Both the position numbers and the translations under genes were made by a program. The notes beneath the pieces are model-generated. The model saw nothing but the letters and a program-made list of their open reading frames with translations. It was not told the DNA's origin and did no database searches. A stretch of DNA of 64,000 nucleotides, from contig NZ_JAALGD010000004.1 in assembly GCF_011059135.1 (NCBI RefSeq), positions 62,001 through 126,000 on the forward strand. Reading direction: 5' to 3'. This DNA comes from Brevibacillus sp. SYP-B805 (lineage in GTDB: Bacteria > Bacillota > Bacilli > Brevibacillales > Brevibacillaceae). Below are positions 9,930-18,059 of this stretch, piece after piece (position 1 is the stretch's first letter; each line of letters starts with the position of its first letter).

Positions 9930-10931
9930 ATGGATTGGAAACGTCTTTATGAAGACTTCTCCGATTTGTCTAAAACAGAACAAATGCGGTTATTTCAAGC
10001 CATAAAAGATACATTGTTTCCAGAAGAAAAAGAAGACATATCTAAGATGATTCACCAGATTCGGGAAGTTCGTTTCAGCAATGGATTAGCGTGTTTTCAT
10101 TGTGGGAGTATTGCTCTCAAAAGGAATGGTAAGTATCGTTCTCGACAGCGTTATTTGTGCAAGGATTGTGGCAAATCGTTTAATGACATGACTGCAAGCC
10201 CGATTTCGGGAACTCATTATCCGCACAAGTGGCTGAAATACGTTGATGGCAAGACGTTGCCCAAAATCGCTGAAGAGTTGGAGATTCATATCTCCACTGC
10301 TTTCTATTGGCGACATAAAATACTAAATGCGTTGCGTTCTCTTGGTTTCTCCACTTTAAAAGGTATTATTGAAAGTGATGAGACATACTTCTTGGAAAGT
10401 GACAAAGGCAAGAAACGCATTATATATCGAAAGCCCCGTAAGCGTGGCGGTAAAGCTACGAAACGGGGTATTAGCAAAGAACAAAAAAGTGTTGTTGTCG
10501 CTCATGATCGTAATGGAAATATTATTTCTAAAATGGCTGGACGTGGACGTATTTCGGCTGATGAAATCGATCAAGTTTTAAGTGAATATCTTGACAAAGA
10601 GATTGTCCTTTGTACTGATTCTGCGACCAATTACAAAGCATTTGCCAAACAGAAAGGGATTAGTCACGAAATTATAAATGCCAACAAGGGCGTTCATGTC
10701 AGAAAAGGTGTTTATCATATCCAGCACGTTAATGCTTATCACCAACGATTAAAAAAGTGGATGGAACGTTTCAATGGTGTTGCCACAAAATATATTGACA
10801 ATTACTTATTTTGGTTTCGTTTTTTAGAATTGAACAAACAACTGAGTAAAAAACTTTGCAAACAAACAATGGTGCTTGATGCTTGTAAAAGAGCTAACCA
10901 TATAACCATCAAAACATTCAAAATTGCGTAG
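9930..10931 (+). CDS. IS1595-family (ISXO2-like) transposase
   Basis: A 333-residue transposase. The N-terminal zinc ribbon (CFHCGSIALKRNG ... YLCKDCGKSF, residues about 51-78) precedes an ISXO2-like DDE-type catalytic domain. The first Asp is in ESDETYF and the second in LCTDSATNYK. The third position falls in HVNAYHQRLKKWM, where this subgroup carries Asn or His in place of Glu. The C-terminal GVATKYIDNYLFWFRF is typical. The ATG at 9930 follows GGGAGG. The frame is intact. I did not find convincing terminal inverted repeats flanking it, so the element may be degenerate or its ends unrecognised. Confidence 0.9.
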   Translation: MDWKRLYEDFSDLSKTEQMRLFQAIKDTLFPEEKEDISKMIHQIREVRFSNGLACFHCGSIALKRNGKYRSRQRYLCKDCGKSFNDMTASPISGTHYPHKWLKYVDGKTLPKIAEELEIHISTAFYWRHKILNALRSLGFSTLKGIIESDETYFLESDKGKKRIIYRKPRKRGGKATKRGISKEQKSVVVAHDRNGNIISKMAGRGRISADEIDQVLSEYLDKEIVLCTDSATNYKAFAKQKGISHEIINANKGVHVRKGVYHIQHVNAYHQRLKKWMERFNGVATKYIDNYLFWFRFLELNKQLSKKLCKQTMVLDACKRANHITIKTFKIA

Positions 10932-10936
10932 AGGGG

Positions 10937-11386
10937 CTATGGTGTAGCTATAAATCCTGTTTTCACGCCCATCTTAAATCCAGCATTCTCATAAAATTTT
11001 AAGGTTCCCTCTTGTTTTGAGCCTGTAAGAAGCATTACTTTATAGCAATTATGTTCCCAAGCAATATTTAATGCTTTCCTTAATACCTTAGTTCCATATC
11101 CTTTTCTTCTGAAATCGTTATGAGTAACCACGTTTTCTATTAACCCATAAGGACGAGCGTTTCTTGTCAAGTTAGGAACTATAACCAAAACGCATGATGC
11201 AACCAATTGAGCATCTTTCTCGGCAACAATGTAATGCATATTTTTGTCATTACAAATTTGTTCCCAAAGTGAATTTATACTATCCACATTAAGCTCAGGG
11301 TCATCTTTGTGCAAATGCTTGTACAAATCCAATAACTTTTGTATTTCATCTTGTCTGATGTATCTAATATCTACATCATTATACAT
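10937..11386 (-). CDS. GNAT-family N-acetyltransferase
   Basis: About 149 residues with the GNAT fold: IRYIRQDEIQKLLDLYKHL at the start, the central strand YIVAEKDAQLVASCVLVIV, the acetyl-CoA motif A region VVTHNDFRRKGYGTKVLRKAL, and motif B YKVMLLTGSKQEGTLKFYENAGF. It transfers an acetyl group to an unknown amine. I choose the ATG at 11386, near a TTAGGA site. An upstream in-frame extension has no ribosome-binding site. It converges on the transposase and shares the island's low GC content. Confidence 0.85.
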   Translation of the reverse strand: MYNDVDIRYIRQDEIQKLLDLYKHLHKDDPELNVDSINSLWEQICNDKNMHYIVAEKDAQLVASCVLVIVPNLTRNARPYGLIENVVTHNDFRRKGYGTKVLRKALNIAWEHNCYKVMLLTGSKQEGTLKFYENAGFKMGVKTGFIATP

Positions 11387-11455
11387 TTTCCTAACCCTAA
11401 TCGTAGTTTTTCTCATTATACATTCAATTGGAATCATATGGGAACAATGGTTTAT

Positions 11456-12080
11456 TCATACTGACAACAATATTTGCGAAAAGAGCTTAAATTTTTTACT
11501 TTCATATACCTCTTCCATTTTCCTGAGCATTTTGGCAACATTCTCGTAATTCAATGGAGCATTAGCCCCATCCTTGACTCCTACCCAAGCTTCTACATCT
11601 TCGATGCTAACAGCTCGTTCATCGGCCTTTTTATTAATCGCCAGCATGACGATTTCGACCCCCTCTTGGAGGGACAGCGTTGAACGGGCTTTAATTTTAC
11701 ATCCACAAGGAATCACCCCGTAAAATTTTGCGGCTTGATATACTGGCAAATAAGGCGATCCCTTAAGTTCAGGTTCTCAATATTTTTCGCGGATGTATCA
11801 CCAAATTGGGTCATAACCATTTTCAAAAAATCTCCTTGAATCTGTTGCTGATACGTTTGTTGGTTCTGACCAATCTACCCAACATGCTTTGCCCAATCCA
11901 GATCAGACATCTGTGATTCTTGCGTCTGTGCTGCTTCTATCTTGCTAAATTATTGAGTCCCCGCGACAAAAGAACCAGCAATGGCAGCAACACCAATGAT
12001 AAAATAAGAATCTTACTACGTTTTTGTTTGATTAAGCCTTTCTTTTGATCTTGCTTTCCTCGTTGGATATTCTTAAACAT
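11456..12080 (-). pseudogene. Decayed gene for a membrane-anchored protein
   Basis: A good start exists at 12080 (AGGAAGGGG site, then MFKNIQRGKQDQKKG, a basic segment and a hydrophobic stretch), but the frame stops after about 50 codons. Further coding-like text continues in other frames: QNQQTYQQQIQGDF and KMVMTQFGDTSAKN around 11800-11870, then PVYQAAKFYGV near 11720-11750, and an open 97-codon stretch from 11749 to 11456. The pieces read in one direction and together look like one protein with a TM anchor and at least two frameshifts and a stop. The segment PVYQAAKFYGV recalls the start of lytic-transglycosylase-like domains, but I cannot confirm this. Confidence 0.5.
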
Positions 12081-12160
12081 TGAAATCCCCTTCCTATTTT
12101 GCGCGAAAAGCGAATCTCCGGTAGGATGGAGAAGGGAAATGATAACGGAGGGATAAGACG

Positions 12161-12472
12161 ATGTGGACTGCCCTGTACCTGACCGGTGTGCTCGCCTCGC
12201 TGGTAGCCAGCGTCTATTACAGCGTCACCGCCCGCAGGCGGGACATGCATCCGCTGGCGGCGCGCATGACACTGGGAAAAATGAATGTCGCCATGGGCCT
12301 CTTGCTGCTGTTTTTTGGCACCAACCAGTTTACCTATGAACCGCTGACCACCACCCGGGTTGTGGTCGCCGTGGTGTTTCTCCTTCTCGGCGGCGTGAAC
12401 GTCGTGCTGGGGACACGCAATTATCTTGCCTGGCGCAAGGAGTGGCGGGAGGCTGTGAAGCAGGAGAATTGA
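12161..12472 (+). CDS. ytpI: YtpI-family membrane protein
   Basis: A 103-residue protein with three predicted membrane segments (LYLTGVLASLVASVYY, MNVAMGLLLLFFGTNQF, VVVAVVFLLLGGVNVVLG) and a charged C-terminus. It matches the pattern of the YtpI family, whose gene lies between ytoI and dnaE in Bacillus. The function is unknown. The ribosome-binding site is GGAGGG. The strand is opposite to dnaE and ytoI, unlike the usual order as I recall it. Confidence 0.8.
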   Translation: MWTALYLTGVLASLVASVYYSVTARRRDMHPLAARMTLGKMNVAMGLLLLFFGTNQFTYEPLTTTRVVVAVVFLLLGGVNVVLGTRNYLAWRKEWREAVKQEN

Positions 12473-12503
12473 CCCGGCCGCAGCCGACCGGGTTCATTTT
12501 TTT
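12472..12503 (+). terminator. ytpI terminator
   Basis: A stem of ACCCGG / CCGGGT (12472-12477, 12488-12493) is followed by TTCA and a run of seven T. It directly follows the ytpI stop codon. Confidence 0.75.
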
Positions 12504-12547
12504 CTCTGCCAAAAATTTTATGGTGGCGGCCGTGGTGGCAGCCGCGC

Positions 12548-12621
12548 TATAATCGCCTCAGTGACATTCTATAGCTTCAGACAACCGTGCTGCGATGCCT
12601 GCGGTTGTCCTTTTTCTTTTT
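12548..12621 (+). ncRNA. Possible short RNA between a TATAAT box and a terminator
   Basis: A perfect TATAAT at 12548-12553 is followed, about 30 bases on, by an 8-bp hairpin (GACAACCG / CGGTTGTC) with a T-rich tract at 12610-12621. A transcript of about 60 bases would start near 12560. No good -35 hexamer is visible. The hairpin could equally serve as a second ytpI terminator. Confidence 0.25.
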
Positions 12622-12651
12622 CATCAGGGAAACGGCCATCTTCCCTCCCTG

Positions 12652-13266
12652 TCATTTCAGTTCTTCCGGTTTCGCCCACATCTCCCGCGGATTCAACTCA
12701 TATACCCCGTTCTCCCGGTACATGTAGTGGTTCATCACAAACTCGCGGCGGATAGTGGCATAGTCGTCGTGGAACTGCTTGATGTACTCGTTCAGCTCTT
12801 TTTCCGGATACTTCCGTCCCTGCTTCAGCCCTTTCAGCATGTGCTCAAAGACGAACAGCTTCTTCTTGCGCTGGGCCGGAATCTGCTTCAGTTTCCCGTC
12901 CACGGTGAAAAAGTTCTGAATCACCGCCGCCCGTTCCGCTTCCAATGCGCTCATGCTTCTTCCCTCCTCTCCATGTTCCTCCAGGAGCCCTTCCCCCTTG
13001 AAGACGACATCCAGAATCGCCTGGACATCCCGCTTCAGGCTCTTGTCGTTCAAGTAGAAATAGATGGTGTTTTTTTCCCGTCGTTCGTAGATCAGCCCAA
13101 CTTCCCGCAGCTTGACCATGTGGTGGGTAATGGTGGGCGGCGTTACCCCCAGCTTGCCGGCCAGCGCCTGCCCGTGCAGTGGTCCCTTCGCCAACAAAGC
13201 CAGGATGCGGATGCGCGTGGGATCGCCCAGGGTTTTGTAAAAGTTGACGATGCGCTGCAGCTGCAC
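12652..13266 (-). CDS. ArsR-type regulator with DUF2087 domain
   Basis: About 204 residues. The N-terminal 85 residues form an ArsR winged helix (LGDPTRIRILALLAKGPLHGQ, then the recognition helix VTPPTITHHMVKLREVGL). The C-terminal region (LKQIPAQRKKKLFVFEHMLKGLKQGRKYPEKELNEYIK) is a DUF2087 domain, a common partner of this HTH. No cysteine metal site is seen in the HTH, so metal sensing is unlikely. The GTG at 13266 has an ideal distance to GGAGGTGA. An ATG six bases upstream overlaps that site. Its targets are unknown. Confidence 0.88.
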   Translation of the reverse strand: MQLQRIVNFYKTLGDPTRIRILALLAKGPLHGQALAGKLGVTPPTITHHMVKLREVGLIYERREKNTIYFYLNDKSLKRDVQAILDVVFKGEGLLEEHGEEGRSMSALEAERAAVIQNFFTVDGKLKQIPAQRKKKLFVFEHMLKGLKQGRKYPEKELNEYIKQFHDDYATIRREFVMNHYMYRENGVYELNPREMWAKPEELK

Positions 13267-13463
13267 AATCATTCACCTCCATGTAAATTAGATGAATATT
13301 TAATTAGATAATAATAAAAGTGATGGTTGGTTGTCAAATAGCCATGGGGGTGAGAGAAGTCCAATCGTTGAGAGAAAATAACATCACGGAAAATAGTATG
13401 GAATATTGGAAAGATTTGATAAAATGATAATCGACCAACATTACACTTGAGAGGGGAAAAAAC

Positions 13464-13730
13464 ATGAAGCATCGCCGCAATACTCCTGCTTTTACCTTTT
13501 TAGCGTGGGCATCCTTTGTGCTGTCTTTCCTTGCCATGTTTATTGGCATTTACACATTGGATGCCAGTCTTCCTGTCAAAGGTTACTATGTCGTAAGCGC
13601 GCTCTTCCTCACCATGTCCTCCTTTGTGCTGCAAAAAACAATCCGTGACAACCAGGAAGATGATAGAAACGCCGGGGTTGGATTATACGGGGAACCAGAA
13701 GAGAAACGTCAAAAAAACACCAGTTCGTAA
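13464..13730 (+). CDS. YiaA/YiaB-type two-helix membrane protein
   Basis: An 88-residue protein with two transmembrane helices (AFTFLAWASFVLSFLAMFIG and VKGYYVVSALFLTMSSFVLQ) separated by a short loop. This is the pattern of the yiaAB two-helix domain, including the conserved KTIRDN after the second helix. A polar tail ends the protein. The function is unknown. The ribosome-binding site is GAGAGGGG. It diverges from the ArsR-type gene. Confidence 0.8.
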   Translation: MKHRRNTPAFTFLAWASFVLSFLAMFIGIYTLDASLPVKGYYVVSALFLTMSSFVLQKTIRDNQEDDRNAGVGLYGEPEEKRQKNTSS

Positions 13731-13764
13731 ATTTGAAAACGCCATCCACTTTTCAAGACAACAA

Positions 13765-13800
13765 ACAGGACGACCCGCGGATTTCTCCCTGTCGTCCTGT
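13765..13800. terminator. Hairpin between convergent yiaA-like gene and ytoI
   Basis: A perfect 10-bp inverted repeat (ACAGGACGAC / GTCGTCCTGT) with a 16-base loop lies between two convergent genes. The T-tracts are weak, so it may act as a bidirectional terminator of modest strength. Confidence 0.55.
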
Positions 13801-13811
13801 CATGTTTTCCG

Positions 13812-15122
13812 TTATCGTTCGATAATCTGCGCCGTAATCATCGCCTGTCCCACCAGCTGGTCCGCATGAAAGACCGAGACCTCCACTTTGCCGAAGCGGC
13901 GGCTGATATCCAGCAGGTGCGGCTTCACTTCAATCTCGCTTTCCATCTGCACCGGCTTCAGGAAGTAGACCGTGATGTTTTCCGGCACCATGTCCCCGCG
14001 GCGGTGCAGGCGCAGCAGGTTGCAGGCCGCTTCCACCATCACCGTGGTCAGGATGCCGCTCGCGATGGTCCCGAGATGGTTGGTCATCTGCGGCGTCACT
14101 TCCCCGTGGTAATACAGGGTATCCGCCTGCTTCTCCTCGCGGAAGTGGTTCATGATCAGGTTGGGGAAGGTTTCGCCCATCTGGGGCTGTTTCTGAATGT
14201 ACTGCAGGGCCTTCAGCACGTCCTGACGGCTCAGGACGCCTACCAGCTTCTTGTATTGATCCACCACCGGCAGCAGTTCGATCCCTTCCCACACCATGAG
14301 ATGGGCGGAAGAGGCCACCGAGACGCGCGGCGACGTGGTAATCGGATTTTTGGACATCACTTTCTCGATCGGAACGGTTTCATCGTGGCCGATGATATCC
14401 TTCGACGTGACGATCCCCACCAGCCGCATGTGCTCATCCACCACCGGAAACCGTGTTTCCCGGTACCATTCGGTAAACTGGTGCCACTGCTGCACCGTAT
14501 CCCAGGGATGCAGAATGGGCGTTTCTGCGAGCGGCTTCAGGATGTCTTCCACCATGACGATCTCTTTCTTGATGAGCCGGTCATAGATCGCCCGGTTGAT
14601 CAGGGAGGCCACCGTAAAGGTGTCATAGCTGGAGGAGATGATCGGCAGGGCAAGCTGATCGGCCAGCGCCTTCACCTCTTCGCTGGTGTCGAATCCCCCG
14701 GTGATCAGGACGGCGGCTCCCTGCTGCAGGGACAGCTTGTGGGCCTGATCGCGGTTCCCGACGATGAGCAGGCTGCCCGCCTCCACGTAGCGCATCATCG
14801 CTTCCAGTTTCATCGCGCCGATGACGAACTTGTTCAGCGTCTTGTGCAGCCCTTCCTTGCCGCCGAGAACGTGGCCGTCCACGATATTGACCACTTCGGC
14901 AAAGGTGAGGCGCTCGATGTTTTCTTTCTGCTTCTTTTCGATGCGCACCGTCCCGACACGCTCGATCGTGCTGACATATCCTTGCGTTTCCGCTTCCTTG
15001 ATCGCCCGGTAGGCGGTTCCTTCGCTCACATCCAGGTCTTTGGCGATTTGCCGTACGGAGATTTTCGTCCCGACGGGGAGGCGGTCGATATATTGCAAAA
15101 TTTGTTCATGCTTGGTTGCCAT
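13812..15122 (-). CDS. ytoI: CBS-domain regulator YtoI
   Basis: 436 residues with four modules in order: an N-terminal winged helix (ISVRQIAKDLDVSEGTAYRAIKEAE), a DRTGG domain (about 70-180, ITGGFDTSEEVKALADQLALP), a pair of CBS domains (about 190-310, FPVVDEHMRLVGIVTSKDI and LLPVVDQYKKLVGVLSRQDV) and a C-terminal hotdog/thioesterase-like domain (MTNHLGTIASGILTTVMVEAAC). This is the YtoI architecture. CBS domains usually bind adenine nucleotides, so it may link energy state to transcription. It is adjacent to ytpI, as in other Bacillales. Confidence 0.92.
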   Translation of the reverse strand: MATKHEQILQYIDRLPVGTKISVRQIAKDLDVSEGTAYRAIKEAETQGYVSTIERVGTVRIEKKQKENIERLTFAEVVNIVDGHVLGGKEGLHKTLNKFVIGAMKLEAMMRYVEAGSLLIVGNRDQAHKLSLQQGAAVLITGGFDTSEEVKALADQLALPIISSSYDTFTVASLINRAIYDRLIKKEIVMVEDILKPLAETPILHPWDTVQQWHQFTEWYRETRFPVVDEHMRLVGIVTSKDIIGHDETVPIEKVMSKNPITTSPRVSVASSAHLMVWEGIELLPVVDQYKKLVGVLSRQDVLKALQYIQKQPQMGETFPNLIMNHFREEKQADTLYYHGEVTPQMTNHLGTIASGILTTVMVEAACNLLRLHRRGDMVPENITVYFLKPVQMESEIEVKPHLLDISRRFGKVEVSVFHADQLVGQAMITAQIIER

Positions 15123-15230
15123 TCATCTTCCCCCTTCCCTTGCCTCTCTTTTCTATTCTATCAATGCCGTTGCATCTGCTTCGTACCGTACTGTATTGCC
15201 CTCCTTCGACAAATATAACTGAACGGGAAA

Positions 15231-15258
15231 CAAAAAAAAAGAGCAGCTTTCCTTGCTC
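15231..15258 (-). terminator. Terminator downstream of yheB
   Basis: GAGCA / TGCTC arms with an 8-base loop are followed on the minus strand by nine T. It lies 115 bases past the yheB stop codon, with no gene between. Confidence 0.6.
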
Positions 15259-15373
15259 GCTACTCCCAACAGGTATATATCATCAAGGGGGTTTTCATCG
15301 TGCTTTTATCTTATCCCTCTTTTGTTACAGGAATATTACAAGGGAATTACAATTTCTTTTCAATTTGCCGCCG

Positions 15374-16531
15374 TTACCAAAGCAGGTAAAACACGCCCTG
15401 GATCAGCCCGATGAGTCCCCCGAGAAGAAAGCCCAGGATGGTGATCATGCGAAACTCCTTGCCGGTGACGCCGAGGATCATCTCTTCCACGCGCTCAAGC
15501 GGAAAGCCTTCCACCTGCCGTCTGACGATCTCGGTGATGGACAGCTTGGCCAACAGGCGCTCCACGTTCTCTTCCAACAGCCCGATGGCCCAGTTGGCAA
15601 GGCGCGGGATCAGCTTCTCCGCGACGGGCTGGCGGAAGCGGCCGAACCAGCGGGAAGCGGGTTGATCGAGCCAGGCCAGACTCTTCTCTTCCAGTCTGGC
15701 AAACAGGTTGTCCGCCCACGCGGCAAGCTGTTCTTCCCCGATCCAGGCCGCGACGTCCGCCACCCGCTTCGCCAGCAGCTTGTCCGCTTTCTGCTGGAGG
15801 AGGGCTGACAGCCGCTCCGCCAGCTGCGGGCTGGTCAGCGCCTCCTCCACATAGGGAAGAAGCCTGCCGACCACCTTTTCATCGCCCAGGAACATGCCGA
15901 CCAAACCGCCAAACATGCCGCCGCCCCCGCCCAACAAAGCGCGAATCATCCGTTGGACATCCTTTTGGCCGTTCTCGGAGCGCAGATAGTCTGCAAACCG
16001 CTCCAGCACCAGCTTCCCCAGTGCCTGCAGGGCTTCATCCAGGCGTTCCCTGGCCTCCGGGGAGAGCAGGCTGTGCAGCGGCCTCTCCCCCTGCTGGCGC
16101 AGCAGCTCCTCGAACCAGCCCTGCCACTGCTTGCGGACAGGCCCTCTCACCAGCTCGCTCCACCGGCCGTCCTGGTCAAACAACGCCGGGAACCAGCGCT
16201 GCAGATGCTCCCGCAAGGTTTGTTCATGATCCAGCCAGCGGTCCAGTGTGCCGACAAGCCATTCCTGCAGACCCGCCTCCAAATCCGCATGGGCAACCGC
16301 CTTTTTTATACCTGCCGGGGTAAGCAGATAATGCTCTACCAACCGGCCCATCTGGACACCGATTTCATCCCGTCGCCGGGGAATCAGCCCAGGGGTAAAC
16401 GGCACGCGAAAACGCCCGATTTTCCATGGGTGATAAGGGCGGAAAAGCATCCGGATCGCCAGCTCGTTCGTCACGCCGCCTATCACCGATCCGATCGCGA
16501 TATTGAATATTACCAGCAGCCAAGGGGACAT
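15374..16531 (-). CDS. yheB: DUF445 membrane protein, YheB-like
   Basis: A 385-residue DUF445 protein. The N-terminus is a membrane segment (WLLVIFNIAIGSVIGGVTNELAIRMLF) followed by the DUF445 hallmark RPYHPWKIGRFRVPFTPGLIPRRRDE. A long amphipathic helical body follows, and the protein closes with a second hydrophobic helix (ITILGFLLGGLIGLIQGVFYLLW). B. subtilis yheB lies beside the yheC/yheD spore genes, and here it is divergent from their homologues. I choose the ATG at 16531, six bases after GAGAGGTG. The function is unknown. Confidence 0.88.
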   Translation of the reverse strand: MSPWLLVIFNIAIGSVIGGVTNELAIRMLFRPYHPWKIGRFRVPFTPGLIPRRRDEIGVQMGRLVEHYLLTPAGIKKAVAHADLEAGLQEWLVGTLDRWLDHEQTLREHLQRWFPALFDQDGRWSELVRGPVRKQWQGWFEELLRQQGERPLHSLLSPEARERLDEALQALGKLVLERFADYLRSENGQKDVQRMIRALLGGGGGMFGGLVGMFLGDEKVVGRLLPYVEEALTSPQLAERLSALLQQKADKLLAKRVADVAAWIGEEQLAAWADNLFARLEEKSLAWLDQPASRWFGRFRQPVAEKLIPRLANWAIGLLEENVERLLAKLSITEIVRRQVEGFPLERVEEMILGVTGKEFRMITILGFLLGGLIGLIQGVFYLLW

Positions 16532-16555
16532 CTCCAACACCTCTCTTGCAAAGGA

Positions 16556-16583
16556 ACCAAAAATAATAGGCTCTCATAAGATA
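16556..16583 (+). promoter_or_regulatory. SigmaK-like promoter of the ATP-grasp cluster
   Basis: CATAAGATA (16575-16583) fits the SigmaK -10 consensus CATANNNTA exactly, and an ACC (16556-16558) lies 16 bases upstream, fitting the short SigmaK -35. This would place the coat-associated genes under late mother-cell control. The assignment rests on sequence pattern only. Confidence 0.5.
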
Positions 16584-16616
16584 GACTAACCTAACGCCTA
16601 CGGGAAGGGGATTTGT

Positions 16617-18053
16617 ATGTTGTACGTTCGGACTACCGTTCGCGCACTCGAACCGAAATCGGCCGACACAGATCTCTATCTCCCCCGCAGCGTATGCAGC
16701 CGGCTGCACATTCCGCAGGCGACGCTTACGTTCCAGTTCGGAAGCAAACAGGTAACCGGGCGGGTAAAAGGATACGGACAGAAAGACATCGCCGTGCTTC
16801 GCCCCTCCCTTGTGTACGCGCTGCGCATTCCGACCGACGTGCCGCTCTTGCTGCGTTATGAAGCAAGCCAACAGCGCCTGGTCTTCGGCCCGCTCATCGG
16901 CATCCTCGTCTCCCGGTACTCGCAGTCATCGCCCACCCCGTTCGGCACCTTTACCCCATTTCTCAACGAGATTGCCGACGCCTGCCGCGGCGGCGTCGTC
17001 TGCGCCCTCCGGCTGCAAGACGTGAATTGGGATACCGAAACGGTCCACGGGCTGATCCGCCAAAACGGAGCCTGGCACGCCGCCACCCTGCCGCTGCCAC
17101 AGTGTATCTACAATCGCCTGATCTCCCGCAAATCGGAGAAAAGCGATCAGGTCCACAGCTGGGTCGAGCGGTGCAAGGAGCGGTTCATCCCCTTTTTCAA
17201 CGAGCAGTTTCTAAACAAATGGCACGTGCACCAAGCGCTGCAGAACGAGCCCGACGCAGCCAATCACCTGCCCAAAACGATTCGCTATCACGGGCATCAC
17301 GATCTGAAAGAGATGCTTGCCGCTTACCGCTCCGTCTATGCGAAGCCCGCAAGCGGCAGCATGGGGCGCGGAATTTACCTGATTCGCGCCGGTTCGTCCG
17401 GTTATCAATTGATTCGTCCCTCCGCAGGCGGCGGAGTCATCCAACGCTTCCGCTCGCTGAAGGCCCTGCACGGCGAACTGCAGAAGCGGATCAAAGGCAC
17501 CCCTTATATCCTGCAGCAGGGATTGAAGCTGATCGGCGTGAACGGCAATCCGGCCGATTTTCGCGTCCTGGTGCAAAAAGGAAAACGCGGCGAGTGGGCC
17601 GTCAGCTCCATGGTGGCCCGCCTCGGCCGGAACATGGTCGTCTCCAACATCGCCCGCGGCGGCACCATGGTCTCGGCTTCCCAGGCGCTGCGGATCTGCG
17701 GCCCCATGCTGTCCGGCCCGGTGTCGGCCGAGGCGCTGAAAAAGGTCTCTCTCCGGCTGGCCCGGTTGCTTGAGAAAACCTTGCAGGGCCATTACGCCGA
17801 GTTTGGCATCGACCTCGGCGTGGATATCCACGGCCGCATCTGGCTGTTGGAGGTAAACAGCAAGCCCTCCAAAGCAAACTCGGCTGTCCAGCAGCCGTCG
17901 GCGGCGGCAGGAGTGACCCCTCCTCGCCGCCGTCCCCGTCCATCCGTCGTGCGCATGCTTGATTATGCCGCTTATCTCAGCGGCTTTCCCATTCCCCTGA
18001 AGCGGAAGTCGGCATCCGCGAAAGCCAACAAGAGAAAACGCAAACGCAGGTGA
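16617..18053 (+). CDS. YheC/YheD-type endospore coat-associated ATP-grasp protein 1
   Basis: 478 residues. An N-terminal beta-rich module (residues 1-95, ending LVFGPLIGILVSRY) precedes the YheC/D ATP-grasp region: LPQCIYNRLISRK, then FFNEQFLNKWHVHQ, the YAKPASGSMGRGIYLIR nucleotide-binding strand-loop, the YILQQGLKLI and DFRVLVQK catalytic motifs, and the metal-binding FGIDLGVDI ... LLEVNSKPS. Family members are recorded as endospore coat-associated in Bacillus. The substrate is unknown. Unusually, the C-terminal 60 residues are an Arg/Lys/Ser/Pro-rich extension ending KRKRKRR, absent from the three paralogues. First of four in tandem. Confidence 0.88.
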   Translation: MLYVRTTVRALEPKSADTDLYLPRSVCSRLHIPQATLTFQFGSKQVTGRVKGYGQKDIAVLRPSLVYALRIPTDVPLLLRYEASQQRLVFGPLIGILVSRYSQSSPTPFGTFTPFLNEIADACRGGVVCALRLQDVNWDTETVHGLIRQNGAWHAATLPLPQCIYNRLISRKSEKSDQVHSWVERCKERFIPFFNEQFLNKWHVHQALQNEPDAANHLPKTIRYHGHHDLKEMLAAYRSVYAKPASGSMGRGIYLIRAGSSGYQLIRPSAGGGVIQRFRSLKALHGELQKRIKGTPYILQQGLKLIGVNGNPADFRVLVQKGKRGEWAVSSMVARLGRNMVVSNIARGGTMVSASQALRICGPMLSGPVSAEALKKVSLRLARLLEKTLQGHYAEFGIDLGVDIHGRIWLLEVNSKPSKANSAVQQPSAAAGVTPPRRRPRPSVVRMLDYAAYLSGFPIPLKRKSASAKANKRKRKRR

Positions 18054-18059
18054 CGTTCC

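Larger units (their letters stand above)
8838..12080. other. AT-rich acquired island between dnaE and ytpI
   Basis: Base composition falls sharply and codons become A/T-ending from about 8838 to 12080, then returns to the GC-rich norm at ytpI. The stretch holds a secreted SLH-like protein, an IS1595-type transposase, an acetyltransferase and a decayed gene. In B. subtilis the corresponding interval between dnaE and ytpI carries ytrH, ytrI and nrnA, none of which is here. I could not define terminal inverted repeats or a target duplication. Confidence 0.7.

Noticed and set aside
10931-10956. GGGGCTATGGTGTAGC just after the transposase, as an IS1595-type terminal repeat
   Set aside because: It is oriented like a left end although it lies on the right, and no inverted partner was found upstream of the transposase. 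It also encodes the end of the acetyltransferase.
11757-11769. 13-base match GCGATCCCTTAAG with the reverse strand near 54114-54126
   Set aside because: Matches of this length are expected many times by chance in 64 kb; no shared flank.
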